64,000 bases of DNA from Kitagawia praeruptora (Eukaryota > Streptophyta > Magnoliopsida > Apiales > Apiaceae): NCBI GenBank assembly GCA_037693485.1, contig CM075344.1:20172501-20236500 (forward strand), written 5' to 3'. Shown here one piece after another: positions 10,412 to 19,032 of the stretch; within the stretch, counting starts at the first letter, position 1; each line of letters begins with the position of its first letter. The notes beneath the pieces were generated by a model that did no database searches, had not been told where the DNA came from, and saw nothing but the letters and a program-made list of their open reading frames with translations. Made by a program: the position numbers and the translations under genes.

Positions 10412-12041
10412 TATCTTCTGAACTCCTTTGAAGTTCAGGTTCTTGTGGGCTGGATCCTCTCAGAGATGACACAGTAGTCCTCTGTTTCTTCTGTCTGTGA
10501 AAAACATTTGCTTCAGCAGTTTTTACTTCAAGTGGTGAAGGTTTAACACCCAGCTGAGCAGCAATAGCATTTACTTGATCGACAGACATCTCAATAATTC
10601 TTCTCTTTGGAGATTCAGATGCTGGAGAATCAGAAATCTCAACAGTCTTCATAGGTGAATTATTAGGAGTAGAGATGTCAGGATTAGCAGTAGCGTCAGG
10701 AACTGATGATCCATCCTGATTAACAACATCAGGATTGCCTTCCATAGCATCAGTAAGATTCAGAAATTCTGTGTGATCAACAAATTTGCCTTTGCTGATT
10801 AATCTTCTTCTTTTCTTTGGCTTTTCAGAAACAGCCACTTCTCTTGTATCAACAACATCAATCTCCTTCTTTTTCAACAAGACTGATATAGGCATTGTAT
10901 CATCATCAGAATCAGAAATAGCTCCTTGATCAACTTTCCTTTTCACTCCTGTTCCTTTATTCAAACCAGATGTTTCAAGAACTCTTTTTCCACCCCCTTG
11001 TGACTTCATTTGAGAATGAGTTGGAGTGAAGGAATCCTTTGACCCTGATTGCCTCTTAGACACATCAGATCTAGCTGATTTCTTTGATTTTACAACTGAT
11101 GCCTTTTGTGAGACACCAGAGGTGGTTAACTGTTTAGGTAAGTGTTTAGGTTGTGTGCTTGTGTCAGGAATAGGATGTGTAAGGTCCTGTTCCATAGCAC
11201 CAGTTGCTGAGCCATATTGAATAGGCATTCTCTCTCTTAAAAGAGACCATACTTCATCAGGAATGTATGGAGGTCCCACAAACTTATTTGCCTTATCAGA
11301 ATTGATTAGACTCTTTATATTGTTTTCTGAGATTTTACATATCGGCAAAATTGTATCATTCTCAAAAACAGCATGAGGACATAAGTGAGAAAATATTAAT
11401 TGAAAAAATCTAAGAAAGCAAACATAACCACATTTATCTGCTTTTCTTTCACTTAATGCCTTTAGTATAAAGAAACCATAATCAAATGAGAGATCATGAA
11501 TTAGAGAGTACCCAATTTTGGCTGAACCTGTGGGTAAGGCATCAAAGTTTGACACTTTATTCAAGAAACATCTGCTGATAGTATCAAAGAAGAAATTCCA
11601 TTCCTTCTTGAGCTTTGTCCTGTAGAGCTCTCCAAACTTCTTTGGTGTTCCATTGTAACCCAAGCTTACAACATACTCAAGAAGTTTTGCATCAGGAACT
11701 TTGAATACAGGCTTACCAATGATTGACGGTAAGTGAAGGGCTTCAGTGACAATCTCAGGAGTCACATAATATGTAACATTGTCATATTCAAAGCTCATCT
11801 GAGGATTTTCTGATGGAAGACCTTTCCCAAAAACACTTGTGTTCCAAACCTGCATAACAGACTTAAAAGATATCTTGGCAGGTTGGGTTAGAGCATAATT
11901 GATTGGACTTGAGGCCAAAAAGTCCTGAATAATGTGGAAATCACTCGGCAAGTCCTGATGATCTAGAACTGCAGTGAAGTTATTAGTATTAAAAGTAACT
12001 CCATTGATTACCACTTTGCTGTTCATGAATAAGTTCTCCAT
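10374..12041 (-). CDS. Post-pol ORF of element B, N-terminal part (3a)
   Basis: I start this at the ATG at 12039-12041 (MENLFMNSKV), because from there it aligns with the start of element A's post-pol protein: both have a [V/D]xF..NN segment, SDFHxIxDFL, then xxYALT and, further on, LRKEW/LKKEW-N/S-FxFD. The next stretch (KIGYSLIHDLSFDYG) also matches A's (HIAYSLLYDRVINIG). This N-terminal domain resembles a family annotated as 'putative plant transposon protein', seen after pol in some copia elements; that is from memory. The remainder is Ser/Lys-rich with basic patches such as KKRRR, possibly nuclear-localising. It ends by frameshift at 10374. Confidence 0.65.
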   Translation of the reverse strand: MENLFMNSKVVINGVTFNTNNFTAVLDHQDLPSDFHIIQDFLASSPINYALTQPAKISFKSVMQVWNTSVFGKGLPSENPQMSFEYDNVTYYVTPEIVTEALHLPSIIGKPVFKVPDAKLLEYVVSLGYNGTPKKFGELYRTKLKKEWNFFFDTISRCFLNKVSNFDALPTGSAKIGYSLIHDLSFDYGFFILKALSERKADKCGYVCFLRFFQLIFSHLCPHAVFENDTILPICKISENNIKSLINSDKANKFVGPPYIPDEVWSLLRERMPIQYGSATGAMEQDLTHPIPDTSTQPKHLPKQLTTSGVSQKASVVKSKKSARSDVSKRQSGSKDSFTPTHSQMKSQGGGKRVLETSGLNKGTGVKRKVDQGAISDSDDDTMPISVLLKKKEIDVVDTREVAVSEKPKKRRRLISKGKFVDHTEFLNLTDAMEGNPDVVNQDGSSVPDATANPDISTPNNSPMKTVEISDSPASESPKRRIIEMSVDQVNAIAAQLGVKPSPLEVKTAEANVFHRQKKQRTTVSSLRGSSPQEPELQRSSEDIANPVTQEPPDS

Positions 12042-12563
12042 TGGAATTTCAAACACAAAAGATGTGTTAATTTTGAAATTAGGGTTTGAGAGTGCAAAGA
12101 CAAAGAGAGACGATGCTTTACTGATATTTTGAGAAAAATAAATCAATTAGTAAACTAAATTGATATTAGACAATACTTGTAACTTCTCAAAAACAGGTGT
12201 CAGTAAATCATTCGTTTATGCTAAAGTAATGGACCAAATTACGTGAGAGAGTGGTGAGGATTACACGCGTCATGACTTACATCTATAACTGTATGTAAGC
12301 AACGAGTGAGCACACGCACTACGTATTATTCGGAAAATAAAATTGTGACCAAAATAAAACATGGTAATTTTGTTTTAAATAAAGAAATTTAAAACATCAC
12401 AATCGAATAATACCTGGTACTTGCACCAGTAATATGAATCGTTTCATATTCTCGTTCCACCCTTCTCTATTTAATCTTAGAGACTTGTCCACTTACTTCT
12501 ATAACGTTTCATTCTCTCCTATAAGAAAAATCAGAAAAACCCTTCTCATCAAAAATTTTAACA
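12042..12563. promoter_or_regulatory. Divergent promoter-like region of element B
   Basis: 522 bp between two outward-facing ORFs: 3a leftward and the antisense 85-aa ORF rightward. ACGT-core motifs appear (ACGTGAG at 12241, ACGTATT at 12321, a CACGCGTCATGAC stretch near 12264). On the plus strand CTATTTAATC (about 12466-12475) could be a TATA element roughly 90 bp before the antisense ATG, followed by a CT-rich leader. Activity is inferred. Confidence 0.4.
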
Positions 12564-12821
12564 ATGTCGAACCTTACCATCATTCAGAAAAACCTCCATC
12601 TCTTAGAGAAAAGAGATATATTTAGTTATACTCGTGAAGAGTTTGATGCTTTCGACTGGGAAAGACAACTAGAGACTCTCTGGTTGCAGATGGATGCAGG
12701 TCTCGAAGAAATCGAGAAGGAAAAACCTGCAAAAGTAATCGACATTGATGCTGCCCTCCAAACAGCATTCGCATGGCTTTCATCTAAGGCATCCTCATCC
12801 AACTCCATCAACCATTGTTAA
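12564..12821 (+). CDS. Small antisense ORF in element B (85 aa), unknown function
   Basis: This runs opposite to B's gag-pol, between pol and the post-pol ORF. The ATG has the strong plant context AACAATGTC. The product is acidic and looks helical in the middle (KRDIFSYTREEFDAFDWERQ, then a Leu/Met-rich stretch and EEIEKEKPAKVIDIDAAL), with a Ser-rich tail; no known domain is seen. Downstream, AATGAAAA (13003-13010) followed by TCTTGTTAT resembles a plant poly(A) region and closely matches the region beyond the antisense ORF of element A. Conserved position, start context and 3' flank argue for a genuine antisense gene carried by this SIRE subgroup. Confidence 0.6.
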   Translation: MSNLTIIQKNLHLLEKRDIFSYTREEFDAFDWERQLETLWLQMDAGLEEIEKEKPAKVIDIDAALQTAFAWLSSKASSSNSINHC

Positions 12822-13279
12822 TGAATATGTCAGCAAAAATAACCTTATCCCTGTCAACTTCCACCCAAACAAAGTGGCAAAGATGGGATCTAGGATGGCT
12901 TTTAACAATGGAGTGGATTGGTCTCTTATTTCCTGTTGAATAGATTAGTGGATAGAGAACACAAAAGATGTAATCTTTGAATGTAAACTCTTTCTTATTA
13001 TCAATGAAAAATCTTGTTATTCTATTCTATTCAATGTTTTTCCTGATTTAACATGTTATCTGGAAATAAATATGAGGACTAATTAAAGTGATCACATTAT
13101 CAGGAATTCAATAACATTAAACATAGCTTGAATCAGGAAATTGAGATAAAATGAAGATAGTTAGATTCTGACAAAATACTGATTATCGAATCGTTGCATC
13201 AGGATTCGACGTTGACCACTGTCAGGATTGACTTTCCATCAGTATTTGCAAGTCGTCAGTATCTGATGACTTCTTTCTC
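12822..13279. other. Convergent interval between antisense ORF and pol of element B
   Basis: No gene is supported. It contains the presumed 3' untranslated region and poly(A) signal of the antisense ORF and a cluster of TCAGGAT/TCAGTAT-type motifs (about 13090-13280), as in the matching interval of element A. Confidence 0.5.
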
Positions 13280-16200
13280 TCAGGAACTGCCATAGTTTAC
13301 CATTCCAAGTTCATTCACCAACTTTGTAAAAGTAGCCTCAGGTAGTGGCTTGGTGAATATATCAGCTAACTGTTGATCAGTAGGAACAAAATGAAGTTCA
13401 ATTGTTCCTTCCAGTACTTGTTCTCTTATGAAGTGATACCTGATGCTGATGTGCTTTGTAAGAGAATGTTGAACTGGATTTCCTGTCATAGCAATAGCAC
13501 TTTGGTTATCACAATAAATAGGTATTTTTGAAAATGACAAACCATAGTCCATTAGATGATTTCTCATCCACATGATCTGAGCACAACAGCTTCCAGCAGC
13601 AATGTACTCAGCTTCTGCAGTTGATGTGGAGATAGACTTTTGCTTTTTACTGAACCAAGAAACTAGTCTTCCTCCAAGAAACTGACAACTGCCTGAAGTA
13701 CTTTTCCTGTCTATTTTGCATCCAGCAAAATCAGCATCTGAATAGCCACATAAACTAAAGTCTGATTCTCTGGCATACCAAAGGCCAAGAGAAGATGTGC
13801 CCTTTAGATATCTGAAAATCCTTTTTACTGCAATGAGATGTGGTTCTTTAGGATTTGCTTGAAATCTTGCACATAGACAGGTTGCATACATGATATCTGG
13901 TCTGCTAGCAGTTAGATATAAGAGTGAGCCAATCATTCCTCTATAGTTGGTTACATCTACTTCAGTTCCTTGATCAGGATCAAGCTTTGTAGCTGTAGCT
14001 ATAGGAGTGAAAGCTGTAGAGCTGTCTTGCATGTTAAACCTTTTTAGTAAATTCTTTGTGTATTTTGACTGATTGATAAAAATCCCTTCATCAGTCTGTT
14101 TAACTTGAAGACCTAAGAAATAGCTCATTTCACCCATCATGCTCATTTGATATCTCGACTGCATTAGCTTTGAAAACTTCTCACACAGCTTAGTATTAGT
14201 TGACCCAAAAATGATATCATCAACATATATTTGAACTAACAGCAAATCCTTACCATGATTCAGATAAAACAAGGTTTTATCAATTGTACCTCTGTTGAAT
14301 CCACTTTCCAGTAAGAATTGAGCTAGGGTTTCATACCAGGCTCTTGGAGCTTGCTTTAGTCCATAAAGTGCTTTATCCAGTCTATAGACATGATCTGGAT
14401 GTTTGGGATCAATAAATCCAGGAGGTTGTTCAACATATACCTCCTCTTCCAGTTCTCCATTGAGAAATGCACTTTTTACGTCCATCTGGAATACTTTGAA
14501 TTTCTTGTGGGCTGCATATGCCAGAAAAATTCTTATGGCCTCCAGTCTTGCAACAGGAGCAAAAGCCTCATCATAATCTATTCCTTCCTGTTGAGAATAC
14601 CCCTTTGCTACTAGTCTTCCTTTATTTCTCACAATTGTGCCATCTGAATCAGTCTTATTTCTGAATACCCACTTTGTACCTACAATAGACCTTCCTTTGG
14701 GTCTTGGTACAAGTTTCCAGACTTCATTTCTTTCAAACTCATTCAGTTCTTCTTGCATAGCTGTCACCAAATCAGCATCCTTAAGTGCATCTTCAACTTT
14801 CTTGGGCTCCTCCTTTGACAGAAAGTTATTATATAAACATTCATTTTGAGTTGCACTTCTTGTCTTAACACCTGCTTCAGGATTCCAAATGATTAAATCA
14901 GGAGTATGACTTTTAGTCCATTTCCTTGCTGATGGTAAGTCATTTCTTGAACTGGATGCTCCCCCTGGATTGGTGTTTTCTTCAAAAGAACTAGAGTTGC
15001 TAGAAGCTCCCCCTGAGATAGTGCTATCTCTTTCTGATATACTATCTTGATTGTCACTTGAGTCTGTTTCTGATGAATCTCTACTTGATGTTTGAGTTGT
15101 ATCAGCACTAGTGATGTCTCGCTCTTGCTCCCCCTCAACATTTGCATTATTTGAGTCATCATCAGTAACAGGTGTTTGATCAGGAATTGATCGATCGTCA
15201 GGATCTGACAGAATATCAGTATCTGACGTGACTTCATCAGGATTGTTGGTAGCTTCATTTGCAAAAGTCAAACTGTCATGAGAGTCTTCTTTTATTCCTG
15301 TTAGCTTTCTATCATCAAAAGATACATTAATAGACTCCATGACTGTCTTTGTTCTTAGATTGTAGACTTTAAAGGCTCTTGTTGTTGGATAGCCAATAAA
15401 GATGGCCTCATCAGCTTTTGTCTCAAATTTTCCTAGCTGTTCTGGATGAGGTCTTAGAACAAAGCACTTGCAGCCAAACACATGTAGATGCTTCAAACTT
15501 GGCTTCTTTTCCTTAATCATCTGATAAGGAGTTACACCATGTCTGTTGATTAGTGTAATATTTTGAGTGTAACAAGCTGTGTTGACTGCTTCTGCCCAGA
15601 AATATGTAGGTAGTTTAGCTTCTTCCAACATAGTTCTACCAGCTTCAATAAGAGTTATGTTCTTTCTTTCAACTACTCCATTTTGCTGAGGAGTGCCAGG
15701 AGCAGAGAATTGTTGAACTATTCCTTTGTATTTGCAGAACTCTTCCATTGCTGAATTCTTGAATTCAGTCCCATTATCACTTCTCAGAATCTTGACTTTG
15801 TATTCCATGCCAGTTTCAATAAGTCTAACATGGTCCAGCAGTATTTCAGCAGTTTCATCTTTTCTGTGAAGAAAATAAACCCAGGTAAATCTAGTATATT
15901 CATCAACAATGACTAGAGTATACATTTTCTTACTGATGGACATAATATTCACTGGTCCAAACAAGTCAAGGTGTAGCATGTGATATGGTTCATCAATTGA
16001 GGATTCAGATTTACTCTTGAATGATGTCCTTCTCTGTTTAGCCTTCTGACAAGCATCACAGAGTCCATCAGGAGTATATAGAGCCTTTGGTAATCCTCTC
16101 ACCAAGTCTTTCTTAACCAACTCATTTATATTGTTGAAGTTGAGATGAGAAAGCTTCTTATGCCAGTTCCAACTTTCATCTACAGATGCTTTACTGATGA

Positions 16201-16579
16201 GGCATGTAGTTGGATTTTCAGTATTAGTGTGAATGTTGGCTTCATAAATGTTACCATGTCTTTGACCTGTTAATGCAATCTTTCCTGAAGATTTGCTAAT
16301 AACTTCAAAATGAGTATCATTAAAGTTGACACGATAACCTCTGTCTGTGATCTGACTAACACTCAACAGATTGTGCTTTAGTCCTTTCACCAGAGCTACT
16401 TTCTCAATGATGACATTTCCAATTACTATGCTGCCATATCCCAAAGTTTGTCCAATGTTGCCATCTCCATAAGACACAGTTGGGCCAGCCTTTTCCTCAA
16501 ATTCTGATAGCAAGGTTTTGTCTCCAGTCATGTGCACAGAACATCCACTATCCATGACTAACACATTTTTCTTTTTACC
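13280..16579 (-). CDS. pol: Pol polyprotein of element B
   Basis: About 1,099 uninterrupted codons starting at the candidate splice acceptor. Protease (MDSGCSVHMTG, about residues 9-19), pre-integrase finger (HKKLSH ... CDAC), integrase core (HLDLFGP near residue 203, RSDNGTEF, NGVVERKN), a Ser/Thr/Asp-rich spacer, reverse transcriptase (YVDDIIFGS near residue 785, LYGLKQAPRAWY), and RNase H (GYSDADFAGC, STAEAEYIAAGS, YCDNQSAIA) are all present with their catalytic acids. This is the only pol in the window that looks fully competent. No ATG precedes the protease by more than a few codons: an ATG codes the Met just before DSG, and a TGA sits directly upstream in frame. It should therefore be made by splicing from gag or by internal initiation. 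Confidence 0.92.
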   Translation of the reverse strand, partial: GKKKNVLVMDSGCSVHMTGDKTLLSEFEEKAGPTVSYGDGNIGQTLGYGSIVIGNVIIEKVALVKGLKHNLLSVSQITDRGYRVNFNDTHFEVISKSSGKIALTGQRHGNIYEANIHTNTENPTTCLISKASVDESWNWHKKLSHLNFNNINELVKKDLVRGLPKALYTPDGLCDACQKAKQRRTSFKSKSESSIDEPYHMLHLDLFGPVNIMSISKKMYTLVIVDEYTRFTWVYFLHRKDETAEILLDHVRLIETGMEYKVKILRSDNGTEFKNSAMEEFCKYKGIVQQFSAPGTPQQNGVVERKNITLIEAGRTMLEEAKLPTYFWAEAVNTACYTQNITLINRHGVTPYQMIKEKKPSLKHLHVFGCKCFVLRPHPEQLGKFETKADEAIFIGYPTTRAFKVYNLRTKTVMESINVSFDDRKLTGIKEDSHDSLTFANEATNNPDEVTSDTDILSDPDDRSIPDQTPVTDDDSNNANVEGEQERDITSADTTQTSSRDSSETDSSDNQDSISERDSTISGGASSNSSSFEENTNPGGASSSRNDLPSARKWTKSHTPDLIIWNPEAGVKTRSATQNECLYNNFLSKEEPKKVEDALKDADLVTAMQEELNEFERNEVWKLVPRPKGRSIVGTKWVFRNKTDSDGTIVRNKGRLVAKGYSQQEGIDYDEAFAPVARLEAIRIFLAYAAHKKFKVFQMDVKSAFLNGELEEEVYVEQPPGFIDPKHPDHVYRLDKALYGLKQAPRAWYETLAQFLLESGFNRGTIDKTLFYLNHGKDLLLVQIYVDDIIFGSTNTKLCEKFSKLMQSRYQMSMMGEMSYFLGLQVKQTDEGIFINQSKYTKNLLKRFNMQDSSTAFTPIATATKLDPDQGTEVDVTNYRGMIGSLLYLTASRPDIMYATCLCARFQANPKEPHLIAVKRIFRYLKGTSSLGLWYARESDFSLCGYSDADFAGCKIDRKSTSGSCQFLGGRLVSWFSKKQKSISTSTAEAEYIAAGSCCAQIMWMRNHLMDYGLSFSKIPIYCDNQSAIAMTGNPVQHSLTKHISIRYHFIREQVLEGTIELHFVPTDQQLADIFTKPLPEATFTKLVNELGMVNYGSS

Positions 16580-16605
16580 CTGCAATCAGAATCACAAAGA
16601 ACTCA
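16576..16605 (-). other. Candidate 3' splice acceptor between gag and pol of element B
   Basis: In element orientation, gag stops with TGA (16603-16605). A T-rich stretch ending CTGATTGCAG|GGTAAA follows, with the AG at 16580-16581. A TGA in the pol frame directly precedes TTGCAG. As in element A, both upstream frames are closed and an acceptor-like sequence sits at the start of the protease. Confidence 0.5.
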
Positions 16606-18522
16606 GTTAGAATTTTTAAGAACCCACACTTGTTGGGTTCTCTTTTCATGCAATTTAACATCTTTATCAGTAGAAGATTTTCTTGTAAAGACATTTTCAT
16701 CAGAATTAACTCCATCAGAATTAGTCTTTATCTTGACAGATGCATGATTAGTATTCAAGTTCTTTGTTTTTCCAAAATTTGCACTTTTATTGAACTTAGG
16801 CAAAGGCTCATAATAATTATAGTACAAATTATGGTATTCTTCACATGTATAAATAGAATGCCATTTACTGCCACAATGGAAACAAGGATTCTGTGGTTTA
16901 TAGAATACTGATTTATTCCTAATGTCAGACTTAGGAACTACAGTTGGCTTCTTTTTACTCCTCCTGCAATCAATAGCAAGATGATTAGAATTACCACAGT
17001 TAAAGCATGCTTTTCTTGGTGCATTTGGAATATACTTATAATTATTTTCCTTGTTTATTCCAACTTTACCATTCCTGTTCCTTTTGACAGTTGGAACTCT
17101 CTTCCTATCTGTTACCTCACAGATTCTATCCCTTAATTGCTTCTTGGACAAAAGACCTACATTCTTGTTTTTGACAGTTCTAGACTCAGAATGATGTGTA
17201 GAAGTAGATCCCTCTTCTGAAGTAGATTTGGGAATCTCTGGATACACATAATTAACTGGTTTTAATTTGGTTTTAGTACTGTCTGTAACATATCTGTAGG
17301 TTTTTGGATTTGTTGAGTCATCAACTATAACTCTTCCAGGGTTAGATGAAACAACCTTTCCTTTGTCCTTTTTCTCATTTTCTGGCTTATACCCTAGACA
17401 CTCTTTCCAGTTTTTATCAGAAATAATTTCATGAGTTTTTGTACCAGAATGTGTCCAGGTTCTGAGTTTTTCATTAGCATCTTTAAGTTGCCTCTCAAGT
17501 TCATTACATTTAAACTCTGTTTCAAGTTTCATGTGTTTAGCATTATCACATTCTGCTTGAACTTCATGCAAGAAAATTAACTCAGCTTCTAAATGATCAT
17601 TTCTCTTAACAACCTCTGCCATTTCAGATTTTATTCTTGTATTTTCAAGAGATTGACTCCTAAAACTAATATGCAGAGATTTTAAGAAAGATCTTAGCTC
17701 AGAAATATTATTAGTATCAAAATCAAATAAAACTTCAGATACCTTATTTTCACCAGCAGAAGTCTCATCAGTTTTAGCCATCAAAGCATAATTCACTTTT
17801 TCTTCTTCAGAGTTAGATGATGAGTCCATCCAATCCTTGCTTGAAGAAATGAGAGCTTTGGTTTTGGTCTTCTTGCACTCAGTTGCAAAATGACCCATTC
17901 CATCACAGTTATAGCATCTGATTTTTGACTTGTCAAACTTGCTGCTTTTGCCTTCTTTCTTCTTGTACCTGTCTTTGTCAGCATTGAAGGTTTTCTTCTG
18001 GAATTTCCCTTGCTTCCTAGCCTTTCTGAACTTCATCTTTTTGAAGCCCTTGACTATCATAGCAACCATTTCCATCATATCAGAATCAGTAGAGTCATCA
18101 TCAGTATCAGGATCAGACTCAGTATCAGTATCTGATGATGAGTCATCAGGAATTGACTCTTCCACTCTACTCTTTCGGTTATAAACCTCCTCAGCTTTTC
18201 CCTTTGATTTTGATTCAACATTCAAAGCAACAGCTTTTGCTTTGACATTTTTCTTGTTCTTCCTCTGTTGAACCTCAAGATCATGAGTTCTTAGCATCCC
18301 ATAGACTTCATCAAGAGACAGCATCTTCAAATCATATTGATGCCTTATGATTGAAGCTTGAGTATCCCACTCTTCAGTTAAAGCTCTGAGAAACTTGGTA
18401 TTCGAATCCTCTGGATCATACTCTTTGCCAACCAGTGATAGATTGTTCAGTAAAGTCAAGAATCTATCATACATATCAGTAAGGCTTTCATCAGATTTAG
18501 CATCGAATTGCTCATACTCCTG
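16603..18522 (-). CDS. gag: Gag of element B, N-terminus deleted
   Basis: About 639 codons remain, ending VWVLKNSN and TGA. Zinc knuckles: CYNCDGMGHFATEC, then CFNCGNSNHLAIDC and CFHCGSKWHSIYTC, in the same order as in A. The first genuine Gag residues are QEYEQFDAKSDESLTDMYD, matching the middle of plant copia Gag. Everything upstream (leader and roughly the first hundred or more residues) is missing, and the sequence joins the PBS directly. Although the frame stays open into the LTR, that part is not Gag. The truncated protein keeps the RNA-binding knuckles but probably lacks much of the capsid domain. Confidence 0.85.
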   Translation of the reverse strand, partial: QEYEQFDAKSDESLTDMYDRFLTLLNNLSLVGKEYDPEDSNTKFLRALTEEWDTQASIIRHQYDLKMLSLDEVYGMLRTHDLEVQQRKNKKNVKAKAVALNVESKSKGKAEEVYNRKSRVEESIPDDSSSDTDTESDPDTDDDSTDSDMMEMVAMIVKGFKKMKFRKARKQGKFQKKTFNADKDRYKKKEGKSSKFDKSKIRCYNCDGMGHFATECKKTKTKALISSSKDWMDSSSNSEEEKVNYALMAKTDETSAGENKVSEVLFDFDTNNISELRSFLKSLHISFRSQSLENTRIKSEMAEVVKRNDHLEAELIFLHEVQAECDNAKHMKLETEFKCNELERQLKDANEKLRTWTHSGTKTHEIISDKNWKECLGYKPENEKKDKGKVVSSNPGRVIVDDSTNPKTYRYVTDSTKTKLKPVNYVYPEIPKSTSEEGSTSTHHSESRTVKNKNVGLLSKKQLRDRICEVTDRKRVPTVKRNRNGKVGINKENNYKYIPNAPRKACFNCGNSNHLAIDCRRSKKKPTVVPKSDIRNKSVFYKPQNPCFHCGSKWHSIYTCEEYHNLYYNYYEPLPKFNKSANFGKTKNLNTNHASVKIKTNSDGVNSDENVFTRKSSTDKDVKLHEKRTQQVWVLKNSN

Positions 18523-18528
18523 ATACCA
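18517..18528 (-). other. Primer-binding site remnant of element B
   Basis: Minus strand TGGTATCAGGAG, two bases inside the 5' LTR. The first nine bases match the initiator-methionine tRNA primer site TGGTATCAGAGC; the last three belong to gag. The junction marks a deletion. Confidence 0.8.
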
Positions 18529-18530
18529 AT

Positions 18531-19027
18531 TGTTGCCCAGTAAATAACAATTGTAGAAGGGGGGTTGAATACAATTGTATAAGATTTTCGACTTAAAACA
18601 AATAACACAAGTATGAATCAATAACAGCTTTATTAACTCTGATATAAAACTGTTACAAAACTCTCTTAAGAAATTCTTATGTTCTTAAGAGCTGCTAGGT
18701 TACAATATAACTCGTGTAAGCGATTACATAATGTAAAACCTAAACTGTGTTTATATAGTGTACACAGTTGCACTATCAATTACAAGATATTCTAAATCAA
18801 TTACATATATCTCTGAATGCATATCTTGTATGATAGCTGCATTCCTACAAATTAGGAACCGACATATCAATCTTCCTTGATCTCTGGTCGATGAGAATCT
18901 TCATCAAATACTGACCAGCTTCTAATCCTGATAATCCAATACTGACGTTGTATTCCTGATGACATCAGCATCAGTATCTGATCAGTAATGCCCAGATCCT
19001 GATCATCTCTTGAATCAATATCTAACA
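18531..19027 (-). repeat. 5' LTR of element B
   Basis: 497 bp, nearly identical to 6304-6800. A TATA-like box lies at 18750-18757 (TATATAAA on the minus strand) and should set B's transcription start a few tens of bases further left. The two differences I see are C for T near 18911 and A for G at 18964. Confidence 0.95.
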
Positions 19028-19032
19028 AACTC
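19028..19032. repeat. Right target-site duplication of element B (AACTC)
   Basis: Exact copy of 6299-6303. Element A resumes directly after it. Confidence 0.95.

Larger units (their letters stand above)
6304..19027 (-). mobile_element. Element B: 12.7 kb SIRE-like copia retrotransposon nested in A
   Basis: B has two 497-bp LTRs with TG..CA ends, a PBS, a PPT and a perfect TSD. Reading minus-strand 5' to 3': 5' LTR (18531-19027), a shortened gag, an uninterrupted pol, a small opposite-strand ORF, then more than 5 kb of post-pol coding sequence, PPT and 3' LTR (6304-6800). By eye the LTRs differ at only two positions, both transitions (about 0.4%). At the often-used plant rate of 1.3e-8 per site per year that is roughly 0.15 million years. 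Gag lacks its N-terminus through a deletion next to the PBS, so B cannot make normal particles by itself despite its youth. Confidence 0.95.

Noticed and set aside
6881..12041. Calling the post-pol ORF an envelope gene
   Set aside because: Position matches SIRE env-like ORFs, but I see no signal peptide, fusion peptide or transmembrane segment.
18519..18621. N-terminal extension of element B's Gag into the LTR
   Set aside because: The frame stays open by chance through PBS and LTR; those residues have no Gag similarity.
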